Assembly (NCBI GenBank): GCA_963705495.1
Contig: CAVPJQ010000025.1
Span: 1-64,000, forward strand
Reading direction: 5' to 3'
Source: DATBVX01 sp963705495
Lineage (GTDB): Bacteria > Pseudomonadota > Gammaproteobacteria > Steroidobacterales > Steroidobacteraceae
Length of the DNA: 64,000 bases
This document shows positions 33,987 to 42,649 of the stretch, piece after piece. How positions within the stretch are numbered: the first letter of the stretch is position 1; every line of letters begins with the position of its first letter. A program made the position numbers and the translations under genes. The notes under the pieces are model-generated. The model did not search any database and was not told the origin of the DNA. It was given only the letters and a program-made list of their open reading frames with translations.

Positions 33987-36900
33987 TTAGAAGTTGTAGC
34001 GGGCCCCGATCATGTAGCGCGGGCTCTGGTCGATCAGCTTGATCAGTTGCTTGTCGGACCGGCCATGCCAGCGGACGTCCTCGCCCGTCAGGTTGATCAC
34101 CTCGAACCCGAGCGAGAGGCCGGTGTTAAACCGGTAGTTGACGCTCAGATCCAACTGATCGTAGGCCTCTACGTAGTACGGATTGCGGTTAGTGCCCTGC
34201 TGGTTCGTCTGAATCAGGTACTCGTCACGCCAGTTATACGCCAGGCGCGCCGAAATGCCGTACTTCTCGTACATCAGCACGGCGTTGGCGGTATCGCTGA
34301 GGCCCAGCAGCGCGAACTGCTCAACGCTCGGATCCCCGGCGTTGTTGAAGTTCACATCGCCGTTGACGATCGTGTAATTGGCGAGGATGCCGAAGCCGGT
34401 GTCGCCGAGGAAGTACTGGCCGCCAAATTCCCAGCCATTCAAGTCGGCCGTGTGCTGGTTGACCGGCCGATTGACGTTGAACTGGTACAGCGGATCGTCC
34501 GCCTCGCCGACCAGGTCGTAGGTGTTCTCCATCGACAGGATCTGCGCTGAGCTGCCGTTGTACGCCGCCAGCCCACCGGTCGCGGCCTCATTGCGCAGCA
34601 TCGCCACCGCAGTGAACAGCGCCGTGTCGTTAGCGGAGCACCCCGCAGCGACGTCGTTGCCTGCCGCGGCGACCTGGGTCTGGCAGGCCCCGCTCTGCAG
34701 GAAGGCGAGCGCGGCCTGCGCGTCAGGGCCCGAAGTCGGATCAGTTATGCCGTAGAGCGGCTCCTGCACCACCGAGTTGCCGACGAAGTTCGTGACGCGC
34801 TTGTTCCAGAAGGTCGCCGACACGTAGCTGGACTGGGCGAAGTACCACTCCAGGGCCACGTCGAGATTATCGGACTCGAGCGGTTTCAGTGCCGGGTTCT
34901 GCGCGTCGCCGGTGGCGCGCGTGGACGGATCGATCAGCACCGAACCGTTCGCGCGGTTGGCCGTGGGTCCCGCGTAGAGGTTGCTATACGGCGCTCTCGC
35001 AATAGTCTGGCCGAAGGAGACACGACCCTTCAATGTGTCGGTAAGCCCGACACTGAAGTCGAGACTGGGGAGCACGTAGTCGTAGTCGGCCTTCTCGCTG
35101 AAGGGCTGCACGTCGGGCGATAGCCGCACCGAAAAGTCGTTGTTCGCCTCCCACACCAGCGCGCTCGGGATTGCAATCGTCGAAGTCGACTCGACATCGG
35201 TCTGCTCGTAACGCACGCCGATGACGGTGCTGACGGGGAAGCTGCCCAGCTCGCCGTTCAGCTGGAACTGAATGTAAACCGCCTTGGTCTTCTCGTCGAT
35301 TTCGTTGTCGTTGGCCAGCTGCGGGTTGTTCATCAGCACACCGTCCGTCATGCTGTCCTCGTTCCAGTTGCTGTAGGGCGCGCCGGTTTCCGGATGGGTC
35401 ATGCCGTCGGTCATCGCCCATTGAGCCAGGGCGTCGGCGTTGCCGCGCCACGCACCGGTCGGAGCGCCGCTGGCGTTGAAGTCGTTGAACAGCCCGGTCA
35501 TGCTGAACGGCTTGAGCAGTGCCATCATGTCCGGCACCTGGCCGGCGTCAGAGGCGCTCCAGTTGCCCAGCACCGCCGTGCCATTGCTGTTCTGGCGGGT
35601 GGCGTTGACCTTGGAATAGTCGACACCGAAACTGAAGCGGCCGTTCTCGAAGTCGAGTGCGCCGTCGATGCGGCCCTCCTTGATCTCCGTCTCCTGCTTC
35701 CTGGACCAGACGCGCAGCATCTGCGAGGCGACTTCGTTCTCGGTGAAATCCGGGTCCACGATGCCGTTGGTGCCGGCTACCGCGTCATCGACCGTCGGGA
35801 AGAATACTCGCTCGGCGATCGGCAGCTCGTTGTTGAACGTGAACTGCTGCGCCCATGCGCCCGTGCAGTCCCCGTTGGCGCAGTTGGTGCCGGCAACGGA
35901 GACGGCGACCTGGCTGGCGCCCGACGGGTCGTTCGGGTCGCTCTTGGTCTTCGAGTCGTGCGCATCGAGGTTAAAACTCAAGCGGTCGTTCACCTGCCAC
36001 TTGGCGTTGAAACCGATCGAATCAAGCTTGTACTCCTGTTCGTTATGCTGCTGTTCGAAGCCGAAGTCCTTACCGCCGACGATGTCGCGCAGGAACACCG
36101 GTGTGGCAACCGCTTCGCCAGTGTCGAACGTCAAGTCGGTGAAGCTGTTGCTGCGCTGTAGCCACATCGTCTGCTCGCCGCGTTCCTCAGTAATCTGGTT
36201 GCGGGAGAAGGTGTAGTCCAAGGTCAGCGTGACGCTGTCGACCGGCGCCAGTTGGACGACTGCCTGGCCGTTGATGCGTTCGCGCTCGAAGTCCGAGAAC
36301 GCATAGCGGATATCGTTCGGCATGCCGTAGAGCTGGCCGATCGCCGGCGCGTTCGTGACCGTGCCATCGGGGCGCATTGCGGAACTGGTGCCGTTCCAGC
36401 TCTGCATGTTCCAGGCATTCACGGTGGACTGCACCGCGCCGCCATGGCGCTTCTGGTAGCTGGCGTTCACGCCAACGCCCCAGGTCTTGTCATCATTGGC
36501 GTAGCTCATGATCGCCGACGCCTCCGGCGTGATATCAGAGCTGAAGAGCTCGGAGTCGTCGTAGACGCCCTTGACGCCGGCGTTGAGCAACCAGCCGGTG
36601 TGATCAAACGGCCGGTCGGTCTTGATATCGAGCGTGGCACCGATGCCGCCGCTGGGCACATCGGCGCGCCCGGTCTTGTAGACCGTGAGCGCGCTGATCG
36701 CATCGGAGGAGAGCTGCGCGAAGTTGAACGCGCGCGTGCCCGAGTCCTGGCCGCCGACAACCAGGTCGCCGCTGCCGAAGCCGTCGGCGCCGGGAATCTG
36801 GCGGCCGTTCAACGTCACCAGGTTGAACTCCGGGCCGAAGCCGCGCGCGGTGATCTGCGCACCCTCGCCGTCGCGGCGCTCGATCGAAATACCGGTGATT

Positions 36901-37196
36901 CGCTGCAACGACTCGGCGAGATTGGTATCGGGGAACTTGCCGATATCCTCGGCGCTGATCGCGTCGACCACGCCGTGCGCTTCGCGCTTGATATCCATCG
37001 ACTTGTCGAGGCTGCTTCGCAATCCCGTGACGACCACTTCACCGATCGGTGCCTGGTATCCGGGTTCCTGCGCAGCGGGACTCGCCGCTGGCGCCGCGGC
37101 GCCATTCGTCGTCTGCGCGTCCTGCGTGTCTGCGTGACTCGTTGCAGATGCCAGAATTGCCGCAATGGCAACAGCCAACTTGTTGTGCCTAACCAT
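33987..37196 (-). CDS. TonB-dependent outer-membrane receptor
   Basis: 1069 residues with a signal peptide (1-22), then VVVTGLRSSLDKSMDIKREA, a plug domain (SAEDIGKFPDTNLAESLQRI, then GFGPEFNLVTLNGRQIPGAD) and a long beta-barrel ending in RYMIGARYNF with the terminal aromatic needed for outer-membrane insertion. This IKREA-GKFPDTNLAESLQR class takes up carbohydrates or other nutrients rather than iron chelates in Caulobacter and Xanthomonas. Next to an arabinoxylan locus, oligosaccharide uptake is the most likely role. It is monocistronic or leads the SapC set. Confidence 0.93.
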   Translation of the reverse strand: MVRHNKLAVAIAAILASATSHADTQDAQTTNGAAAPAASPAAQEPGYQAPIGEVVVTGLRSSLDKSMDIKREAHGVVDAISAEDIGKFPDTNLAESLQRITGISIERRDGEGAQITARGFGPEFNLVTLNGRQIPGADGFGSGDLVVGGQDSGTRAFNFAQLSSDAISALTVYKTGRADVPSGGIGATLDIKTDRPFDHTGWLLNAGVKGVYDDSELFSSDITPEASAIMSYANDDKTWGVGVNASYQKRHGGAVQSTVNAWNMQSWNGTSSAMRPDGTVTNAPAIGQLYGMPNDIRYAFSDFERERINGQAVVQLAPVDSVTLTLDYTFSRNQITEERGEQTMWLQRSNSFTDLTFDTGEAVATPVFLRDIVGGKDFGFEQQHNEQEYKLDSIGFNAKWQVNDRLSFNLDAHDSKTKSDPNDPSGASQVAVSVAGTNCANGDCTGAWAQQFTFNNELPIAERVFFPTVDDAVAGTNGIVDPDFTENEVASQMLRVWSRKQETEIKEGRIDGALDFENGRFSFGVDYSKVNATRQNSNGTAVLGNWSASDAGQVPDMMALLKPFSMTGLFNDFNASGAPTGAWRGNADALAQWAMTDGMTHPETGAPYSNWNEDSMTDGVLMNNPQLANDNEIDEKTKAVYIQFQLNGELGSFPVSTVIGVRYEQTDVESTSTIAIPSALVWEANNDFSVRLSPDVQPFSEKADYDYVLPSLDFSVGLTDTLKGRVSFGQTIARAPYSNLYAGPTANRANGSVLIDPSTRATGDAQNPALKPLESDNLDVALEWYFAQSSYVSATFWNKRVTNFVGNSVVQEPLYGITDPTSGPDAQAALAFLQSGACQTQVAAAGNDVAAGCSANDTALFTAVAMLRNEAATGGLAAYNGSSAQILSMENTYDLVGEADDPLYQFNVNRPVNQHTADLNGWEFGGQYFLGDTGFGILANYTIVNGDVNFNNAGDPSVEQFALLGLSDTANAVLMYEKYGISARLAYNWRDEYLIQTNQQGTNRNPYYVEAYDQLDLSVNYRFNTGLSLGFEVINLTGEDVRWHGRSDKQLIKLIDQSPRYMIGARYNF

Positions 37197-37892
37197 CAGC
37201 CGCCCCCCTATCCCAAGTAGTTTGTTAGTTGACCCTGATCAGACTTCCACACACTCGCTTCTTCTGGCGACCGCTGTTGCTCCGAAGTCGAGCGTTGTTT
37301 CCTCGCACTCACTCGGACTGTCGCGATTGCCGTGCTGCTACTTTCATGTGTGCGGGCCGCTGCTGAATCACGGGGCCACACAGTAGCCGACAATCTAGGA
37401 CAGCGCTGTCAATTTATAGTCAATCAACTTCTCTGGTACCGCTATCATGTTTGGCAATAAGATGATCCAGTCGCAAATTTTTTGCAAGGCCTTCGCAACA
37501 ATCCGTCATAGCAATTCGCACGAGGCCGTTCGCTACGGTCGCAACAGTTTGATTCTATGTACAAAAACGGACGTCCCCACGGCCGCGATTTTGGAACTCG
37601 AGCCGGCATCCACACCCCGCGATCAGAAAATTGACGGTGCATTCCGGCGCAACATGGAGGAATAACGCGTCACATGCCGCGCCTGAGCGGAGACGAACCA
37701 CAAATTGCTGTTCACGCCAGTTCGCGAGGCTCGCACGCAGACGAAAGCTTGCGTGTTCGCGCATTCGCGACTTCGTGGTGCGTGCACTACAACGTAACAA
37801 GGCTCACGAATTTGACGTTCACATGGTGCCACGCGATGCGCGCACCAAGCACGAATCAACAGACACCACGCCGCACAAGTACACTGCAGAAA
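37197..37892. other. 696-bp divergent intergenic region
   Basis: The region lies between the TonB receptor and the ABC/Sco1 operon, which are divergent, and is more AT-rich in its middle than its surroundings. Short open frames here show no family features. Promoters for both sides must lie here; I could not identify a convincing box or operator by eye. Confidence 0.4.
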
Positions 37893-38941
37893 ATGAGCTC
37901 AGAAAGCTTGATGAGCGACGCATTGATTCGACGCAGAGAGGTTTTGCAGGGGCTGCTCGCAGCGACGCTGCCGCTCGGCATGCTTTCCTGCTCGACCGAA
38001 AAGCATGGAGCATTGACTGTTGGCGGCTTGCCCGTCACGTGCAATCTCACGCTTCCCGTCGTTTGTGTTTCCAACGCAAAGCGGAATAGCACGGCAGCGA
38101 CCAGACGCTCCGCGGTTCGAATACGCATACAGCAAGTACAGCGGCTGGCCCGAAGTGAAGGAATCACTCATGACTGGGCGGATCAGCGCGGCGTACATGC
38201 TGGCGCCACTCGTCATGGATCTTGCCGACAAGAAGATACCGGTGAAGATCGTCTCGCTCGGTCATCGCTCCGGTGCGGTCATCATGGTGCGTACCGAATC
38301 ACCGTATCAGCATTTCCGACAACTTCGCGGCAAGCAGATCGCGATTCCAAGCCGCTTCGCCGTCGACTTTCTGTTCTTGCGGAAAATGCTGGCTCAGGAA
38401 GGGATGACGCCTCGTGATATCCAGATCGTCGAAATGCCGCCGCCCGATATGCCCGCAGCTCTCTACGCCAATGCCGTCGACGCGTACTGTACCGGGCGAG
38501 CCGTTCGGCGCCGCGGCACAGCGCGCAGGATATGCACGACCACTGCGCATGACGCGCGATGAGTGGCGCAATTACATCTGCTGCGTCCTGACCGTGCGCG
38601 AGGAACTGATCAACGACCATGCACCGATGGTTCAGGATCTGGTCAATCAGGTGCTGGGCGCAGGGGTATGGCTCGATACCAAACAGGAGAATCGGGACAA
38701 GGCGGTGGCGATCGCTGCGGGCCGCGAGTACTTCAATCAGGATCCCAACATTCTGCGGTTCGTCATGGAGAATCCCACCGACCGTGTAACCTACGGCGAC
38801 TTGCGCATGATCAGAGCAGAGTTCGACGAGCTGATGCAGCTTTCGGTGGAGGCCGGCACGATCAAGCATCCGATCTCATATGAAACTTACGTCGATGACC
38901 GTTTCGCACGCAATTCCCAGCCAGCCGCGATAGCAGTTTGA
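37893..38941 (+). pseudogene. NitT/TauT-type ABC substrate-binding lipoprotein, two frameshifts
   Basis: It starts MSSESLMSDALIRRREVLQG with a twin-Arg-like lipoprotein signal ending GMLSC. The first frame gives TVGGLPVTCNLTLPVVCVSN. After a break near 38110 the next frame reads PRFEYAYSKYSGWPEVKESL and LVMDLADKKIPVKIVSLGHR. After an extra G in GGG near 38490 the third frame reads EPFGAAAQRAGYARPLRMTR to the stop at 38941. Together they form a complete NrtA/SsuA-like protein of about 345 residues. The ligand is unknown. The permease and ATPase of the system lie downstream, after two copper-protein-like genes. Confidence 0.8.
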
Positions 38942-38963
38942 GATGAGGTAAAGACTCTTGGCG

Positions 38964-39535
38964 GTGAGGCTCGCATCCTTGCTTCTCTGCGCTACTCGCT
39001 TATGGCGCGAGTAGTGCAGCAGACATGAGCCTGAGGGCGGGCGTCTTTGACCCGCCTCGGGTCGCGCCGGATTTCTCATTGCAAGGCTCCGACGGCTCCG
39101 AGCTGAAACTCAGCGGCCATCGCGGCAAAGTGATCGTGCTCGCGTTCGGCTTTACGTCCTGTCCCGACGTGTGTCCGACGACGCTCGGTGTTCTGGCCCA
39201 GGCTCACAAGCTGCTCGGCGACGCAAGGCAAGGATCTCCAGGTCATCTACGTTACGGTGGACCCGGAACGGGACGATGCGTCACGCATGCGCGTTTATCT
39301 CGCCGGGTTCGATCCGACCTTCGTGGGCGGCACGGGGACCGCTGCAGAATTGGCTGCCGTGCGTGACGCGTATGGAATCTTTGCGAACCGGAAGAATGTC
39401 GGTTCGAGCTATACCGTGGCCCATTCTTCGTACACCTACCTGATCGACCGTGAAGGGCGGCTTCGCGCGCTGATGCCCTACGGACATACGCCCGATGACT
39501 ACGTGCACGATCTCAGGATCCTTTTGAAGGCGTGA
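38964..39535 (+). pseudogene. Sco1/SenC-like copper chaperone, frameshifted
   Basis: A GTG at 38964 opens a signal peptide (VRLASLLLCA) that continues, one frame over, as LLAYGASSAADMSLRAGVFD. The main part reads PDFSLQGSDGSELKLSGHRG and CPDVCP, the copper-binding/redox motif of Sco proteins. After a second break near 39225 it goes on with VIYVTVDPERDDASRMRVYL and the ligand His in AHSSYTYLID. Sco proteins metallate CuA-type sites or act as thiol reductases in the periplasm. Here it sits inside an ABC-importer operon rather than beside an oxidase. Confidence 0.8.
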
Positions 39536-39563
39536 ACGCATACGGAGTTGTGAGATCGAGGTC

Positions 39564-39992
39564 GTGCATCGGAGTTGGTCCTTGATGTTGCTTGTCACTG
39601 GCGCGCTCGCTGTCGCGGGCTGGGCTGCATTCGCTCCCGTCACGTCGCCTTCACGGCAGGAGGTGTTCCGAATTCCAGACGGCACCTGGGCCCGCAGGAT
39701 GTCCGGTGACAAGGTCGAGATTCTCCCGGCGCAAGTCCGGCTGACGCTTGGAGTTCGTGACATTCTTGTTCTCGAGAATCACGATGCGGTCCCGCAGATT
39801 TTCGGACCCACGCTGTTGATGCCGGGCCAGAGCTTCCAGCTTCCGTTTGCAGTTGCCTCAAGCTATCAATTCGCCTGCACCGCGCACCTGAGCGGGCAGA
39901 TGACGATCATCGTCGACCCGTACCCGGCAACACCGTGGGCCAGGCTCCGATGGCGCCTGCTGGCGCTCGCGAAGCTGACACAATCACGATAA
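39564..39992 (+). CDS. Exported/anchored cupredoxin-like protein
   Basis: 142 residues from a GTG. Residues 1-25 form a signal or anchor (SLMLLVTGALAVAGWAAFAP). The end holds type-1-copper ligands in the right order: His in LENHDAVPQ, Cys, His and Met in FACTAHLSGQM. The spacing fits a small blue-copper or copper-storage fold. A basic tail follows, overlapping the region just before the permease start. It is probably periplasmic and may pass copper to or from the Sco-like protein encoded just upstream. Confidence 0.7.
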   Translation: MHRSWSLMLLVTGALAVAGWAAFAPVTSPSRQEVFRIPDGTWARRMSGDKVEILPAQVRLTLGVRDILVLENHDAVPQIFGPTLLMPGQSFQLPFAVASSYQFACTAHLSGQMTIIVDPYPATPWARLRWRLLALAKLTQSR

Positions 39993-39997
39993 CGACT

Positions 39998-40756
39998 ATG
40001 CGAAGGCTCAAGCAGGCTCTGCCATCCCTCACCGTTATCGCCGTGCTGATCGGCGCCTGGTGGGTCGCGGTCGTCGCAACCGGCAGCGTGATATTTCCAA
40101 CGCCGTGGCAAGTCGTCAGCGGCGTGGGCGAGCTGATGCGCGATGGAACTCTCTGGCAGCACATCGCGGCGTCGCTGTTTCGCGTGGGCAGCGGGTTCGC
40201 GCTGGCTGCGCTGATCGCCATTCCGCTCGGCCTGTGGATGGGCTGGACCCGCGGCGCCTTCAGGACCCTCAATCCGCTCATCCAGATGCTGCGACCGATC
40301 TCTCCAATTGCCTGGATCCCGATCGCCATTCTGTGGTTCGGGGTGGGCAACGCCTCACCGATCTACCTGATCTTCATCTCGTCGGTCTTCCCGATGGTGG
40401 TGCAGACCATTGCGGGAGTGCATACGATCGAGCGGCGCTATCTTTGGGCGGCCGCCAACTTTGGAGTCTCGCGCTACACGCTGTTCCGGCGGGTGGTGAT
40501 CCCGGCCGTTCTGCCGCAGATCATTGTCGGCATGCGCATCGGCCTTGGCGTCGCATGGCTCGTGGTCGTCGCGGCGGAAATGATCGCGCTCAGGTCGGGG
40601 CTCGGCTATCTCATCATTGACTCGCGCAATGCGGGTAACCGCTACGACCTGGTGATTGCGGGAATGGTCATGATCGGGCTCATCGGACTGATGCTGGACG
40701 GGTTGATGCGTCTTCTGGAGCGGTTGAAATCGGTCAGGTGGCGCTATGCCCGCTAA
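39998..40756 (+). CDS. NitT/TauT-type ABC permease
   Basis: 252 residues from the ATG at 39998 (MRRLKQALPSLTVIAVLIGA), with about six membrane segments and the conserved cytoplasmic loop (YLWAAANFGVSRYTLFRRVV) of SsuC/TauC-like proteins. The start lies six bases after the cupredoxin stop. It overlaps the ATPase gene by 11 bases, so the two are coupled. With the ATPase and the lipoprotein at 37893 it makes a complete importer. Confidence 0.88.
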   Translation: MRRLKQALPSLTVIAVLIGAWWVAVVATGSVIFPTPWQVVSGVGELMRDGTLWQHIAASLFRVGSGFALAALIAIPLGLWMGWTRGAFRTLNPLIQMLRPISPIAWIPIAILWFGVGNASPIYLIFISSVFPMVVQTIAGVHTIERRYLWAAANFGVSRYTLFRRVVIPAVLPQIIVGMRIGLGVAWLVVVAAEMIALRSGLGYLIIDSRNAGNRYDLVIAGMVMIGLIGLMLDGLMRLLERLKSVRWRYAR

Positions 40757-41501
40757 GATCGTCGTCCAAAACCTCGGCAAGACGTTCGCGTCGGACAGCG
40801 GTGCGCTGCGAGTGCTGGATGGCATCAGTTTCACGGTCGATGACGGTGAGGTCGTCGCGATCGTGGGGCCGTCCGGTTGCGGCAAATCGACGCTGCTCAA
40901 TATCGTGGCTGGATTCGAGCACTGCGATGAGGGTACGGTCGTCGTGGACGGCACGAGGATGGCGCGCCCGAGCTCCAACGGAATCCTGATCTCGCAGCAT
41001 GGCTCGGTATTTCCGTGGCTGACGGTTCAGCAGAATCTGATGTTCGGGCTCAATGGTCACGCGCCGAATGACAAGGAGTCTCTCGCCGATCGTTACGCCG
41101 CGATGGTGGGTCTCAAGGGCTTCGAGGCGAGCTATCCGCATGAGCTGTCCGGCGGCATGCTCAAGCGAGCCGAGCTCGCGCGCGCGTTGGTCGTCAAGCC
41201 TGAAATCCTGTACATGGATGAACCGTTCGCCGCGCTCGATGCGCTCATGAATCTGCGCATGCGCAACGAGCTGCTGCGAATTCTCGCCAAGGAGCGGCAT
41301 ACAGTCGTGATGGTGACGCACGACGTGGAGGAAGCGACGCATATCGCCGATCGAATCCTGGTGCTGTCGCCACGTCCGACCCGCATCCAGGCGACCTTCG
41401 AGGTCTCACTCCGGCACCCACGCATCCTGACCGGCCCCGAGGTTCAGGAGCTCCGGGTGGCAATTCTCCGCGAGCTCGGCGTCGACACCTTTTCGGAATG
41501 A
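40746..41501 (+). CDS. NitT/TauT-type ABC ATPase
   Basis: 251 residues with Walker A GPSGCGKST, Q-loop ISQHGSVFPWLTV, signature ELSGGMLKRAELARAL, Walker B ILYMDEPFAALD and H-loop VMVTHDVEEA. This is the SsuB/TauB/NrtD type. The signature has LSGGM instead of LSGGQ, a common variant. It is the last gene of the operon that begins at 37893. Confidence 0.9.
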   Translation: MPAKIVVQNLGKTFASDSGALRVLDGISFTVDDGEVVAIVGPSGCGKSTLLNIVAGFEHCDEGTVVVDGTRMARPSSNGILISQHGSVFPWLTVQQNLMFGLNGHAPNDKESLADRYAAMVGLKGFEASYPHELSGGMLKRAELARALVVKPEILYMDEPFAALDALMNLRMRNELLRILAKERHTVVMVTHDVEEATHIADRILVLSPRPTRIQATFEVSLRHPRILTGPEVQELRVAILRELGVDTFSE

Positions 41502-41636
41502 TCCGAGTCAATCGCGATTGACGACGCGCCAGGCCGCGCGTGAAGCCTTGACGCTTGTGCTCGCGCGTTCCTCGCTCAGCCGCGCGGCGCGCAGCATGGG
41601 GTAGTTTCTTTCCGGAATGCTGGTGGTCTGATGACT

Positions 41637-42035
41637 TCACCTGCTCAGATCCTCATTCCCGCTCATGATTTCCCGAACTTCGATCCAGAGTGCCCCGACA
41701 CCGCGAATGCCGGGCCCCGGGGCAGTCGATGCTTCCGCAGCGATCTGATACGCGCGCTCGGCACTGTCTACGTCCACGATCCAGTAGCCGGCGAGGAATT
41801 CCTTGGACTCCGGGAATATGCCGTCGGTGATCGGCTTGCCGTCCTTGCCCGCCCGAACGAGCTTGGCCTGGGTGGGCGAAGCCAGTCCTTGCGCCCCTAC
41901 CAGCTCGCCGGCAGCAGCCAGCTTGTTGGTGAAGGCGATCATGAAGGCGGTGTTCGCCTCCAGGTCCTTTTTCGGCCAGCTCAGGTACTGATCGTAGCCG
42001 TCGCGCGGCGTGTTCATCATCAGCATGTACTTCAT
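41637..42035 (-). CDS. YCII-related DGPF-type protein
   Basis: 132 residues from the ATG at 42035 (MKYMLMMNTPRDGYDQYLSW); longer in-frame readings lack a ribosome site. It belongs to the YCII-related/PhnB-like family (TPQAK-type core ASPTQAKLVRAGKDGKPITD, with DG-FPESKEFLAGYWIVDV in place of DGPFAE). It is a small cytoplasmic protein, often a partner of ECF sigma factors; no sigma factor is next to it. It is intact, unlike the relative at 7643. Confidence 0.85.
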   Translation of the reverse strand: MKYMLMMNTPRDGYDQYLSWPKKDLEANTAFMIAFTNKLAAAGELVGAQGLASPTQAKLVRAGKDGKPITDGIFPESKEFLAGYWIVDVDSAERAYQIAAEASTAPGPGIRGVGALWIEVREIMSGNEDLSR

Positions 42036-42328
42036 GGCATTGCTCCGTTTCTTGAGCGCCCTGGCTGGGGCGCGTTTCACGCCTAAGTCGGAGCCGAGGG
42101 ATGGACTTTTCGACGACGCCCGTCGCCTGCTGGCGACAAACGCCCGCCCGCAGCTCTGCTCTTGATGCACCGGAGGGTCGGTAGCGCTAAAGTTACGGAT
42201 ATTCAGAGGGTTGAAAGGTTTACATCACATAATCCCAGTGGCTGCATGGATGGCGGAATTGAAGGGGTTCAGCCAAAGCGGCAACTCAATCTGAGTTGAT
42301 TGTCTGACTATAGGTAGCTCTGCCGGCT

Positions 42329-42643
42329 ATGGGAATGCGGTTTGGCGCCATCGATTTCACCCCGAAAAGGCGGGGCAGTGTCCGACGAATGAAAGCAGAT
42401 CGTCTAGTTTCGCGGTTGCTGACCGTTCCGCGCGAGGAACGAGCCCGAGTGCTCGCTCAAGAAGGTCCGGCATCGTGGGACAGCGTGCTGTTTTTCGCGG
42501 TGCGCGACGGCCTGCGCGACGCGCGCTTTCACGGTCAGATGAGCGCCGCAGATTATGTGGACACATTGGAAGAGGTCGAGCGCCGCTACGACGAGGGCGC
42601 CGGCGCGAGCCCGCACTGGCAGGGCGGCATGAGCAGCGAGTGA
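42329..42643 (+). CDS. Small protein preceding Ser/Thr kinase gene
   Basis: 104 residues; the ATG at 42329 or the internal ATG at 42389 (MKADRLVSRLLTVPREERAR) could be the start. It is acidic and helical (MSAADYVDTLEEVERRYDEG), with no signal peptide. I do not recognise a named family. The stop is six bases before the start of the kinase gene, so it is probably in the same transcript and may work with the kinase. Confidence 0.55.
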   Translation: MGMRFGAIDFTPKRRGSVRRMKADRLVSRLLTVPREERARVLAQEGPASWDSVLFFAVRDGLRDARFHGQMSAADYVDTLEEVERRYDEGAGASPHWQGGMSSE

Positions 42644-42649
42644 GATCGG

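Noticed and set aside
37447..37665. 72-codon frame MFGNKMIQSQIF... in the receptor/ABC intergenic region
   Set aside because: No ribosome site, no recognisable family and composition like non-coding AT-rich sequence.
38964..39535. Programmed ribosomal frameshifting in the Sco1-like and other broken genes
   Set aside because: No slippery heptamer with a downstream pseudoknot was seen at the breaks, the shifts go in both directions, and unrelated genes are affected in the same way.
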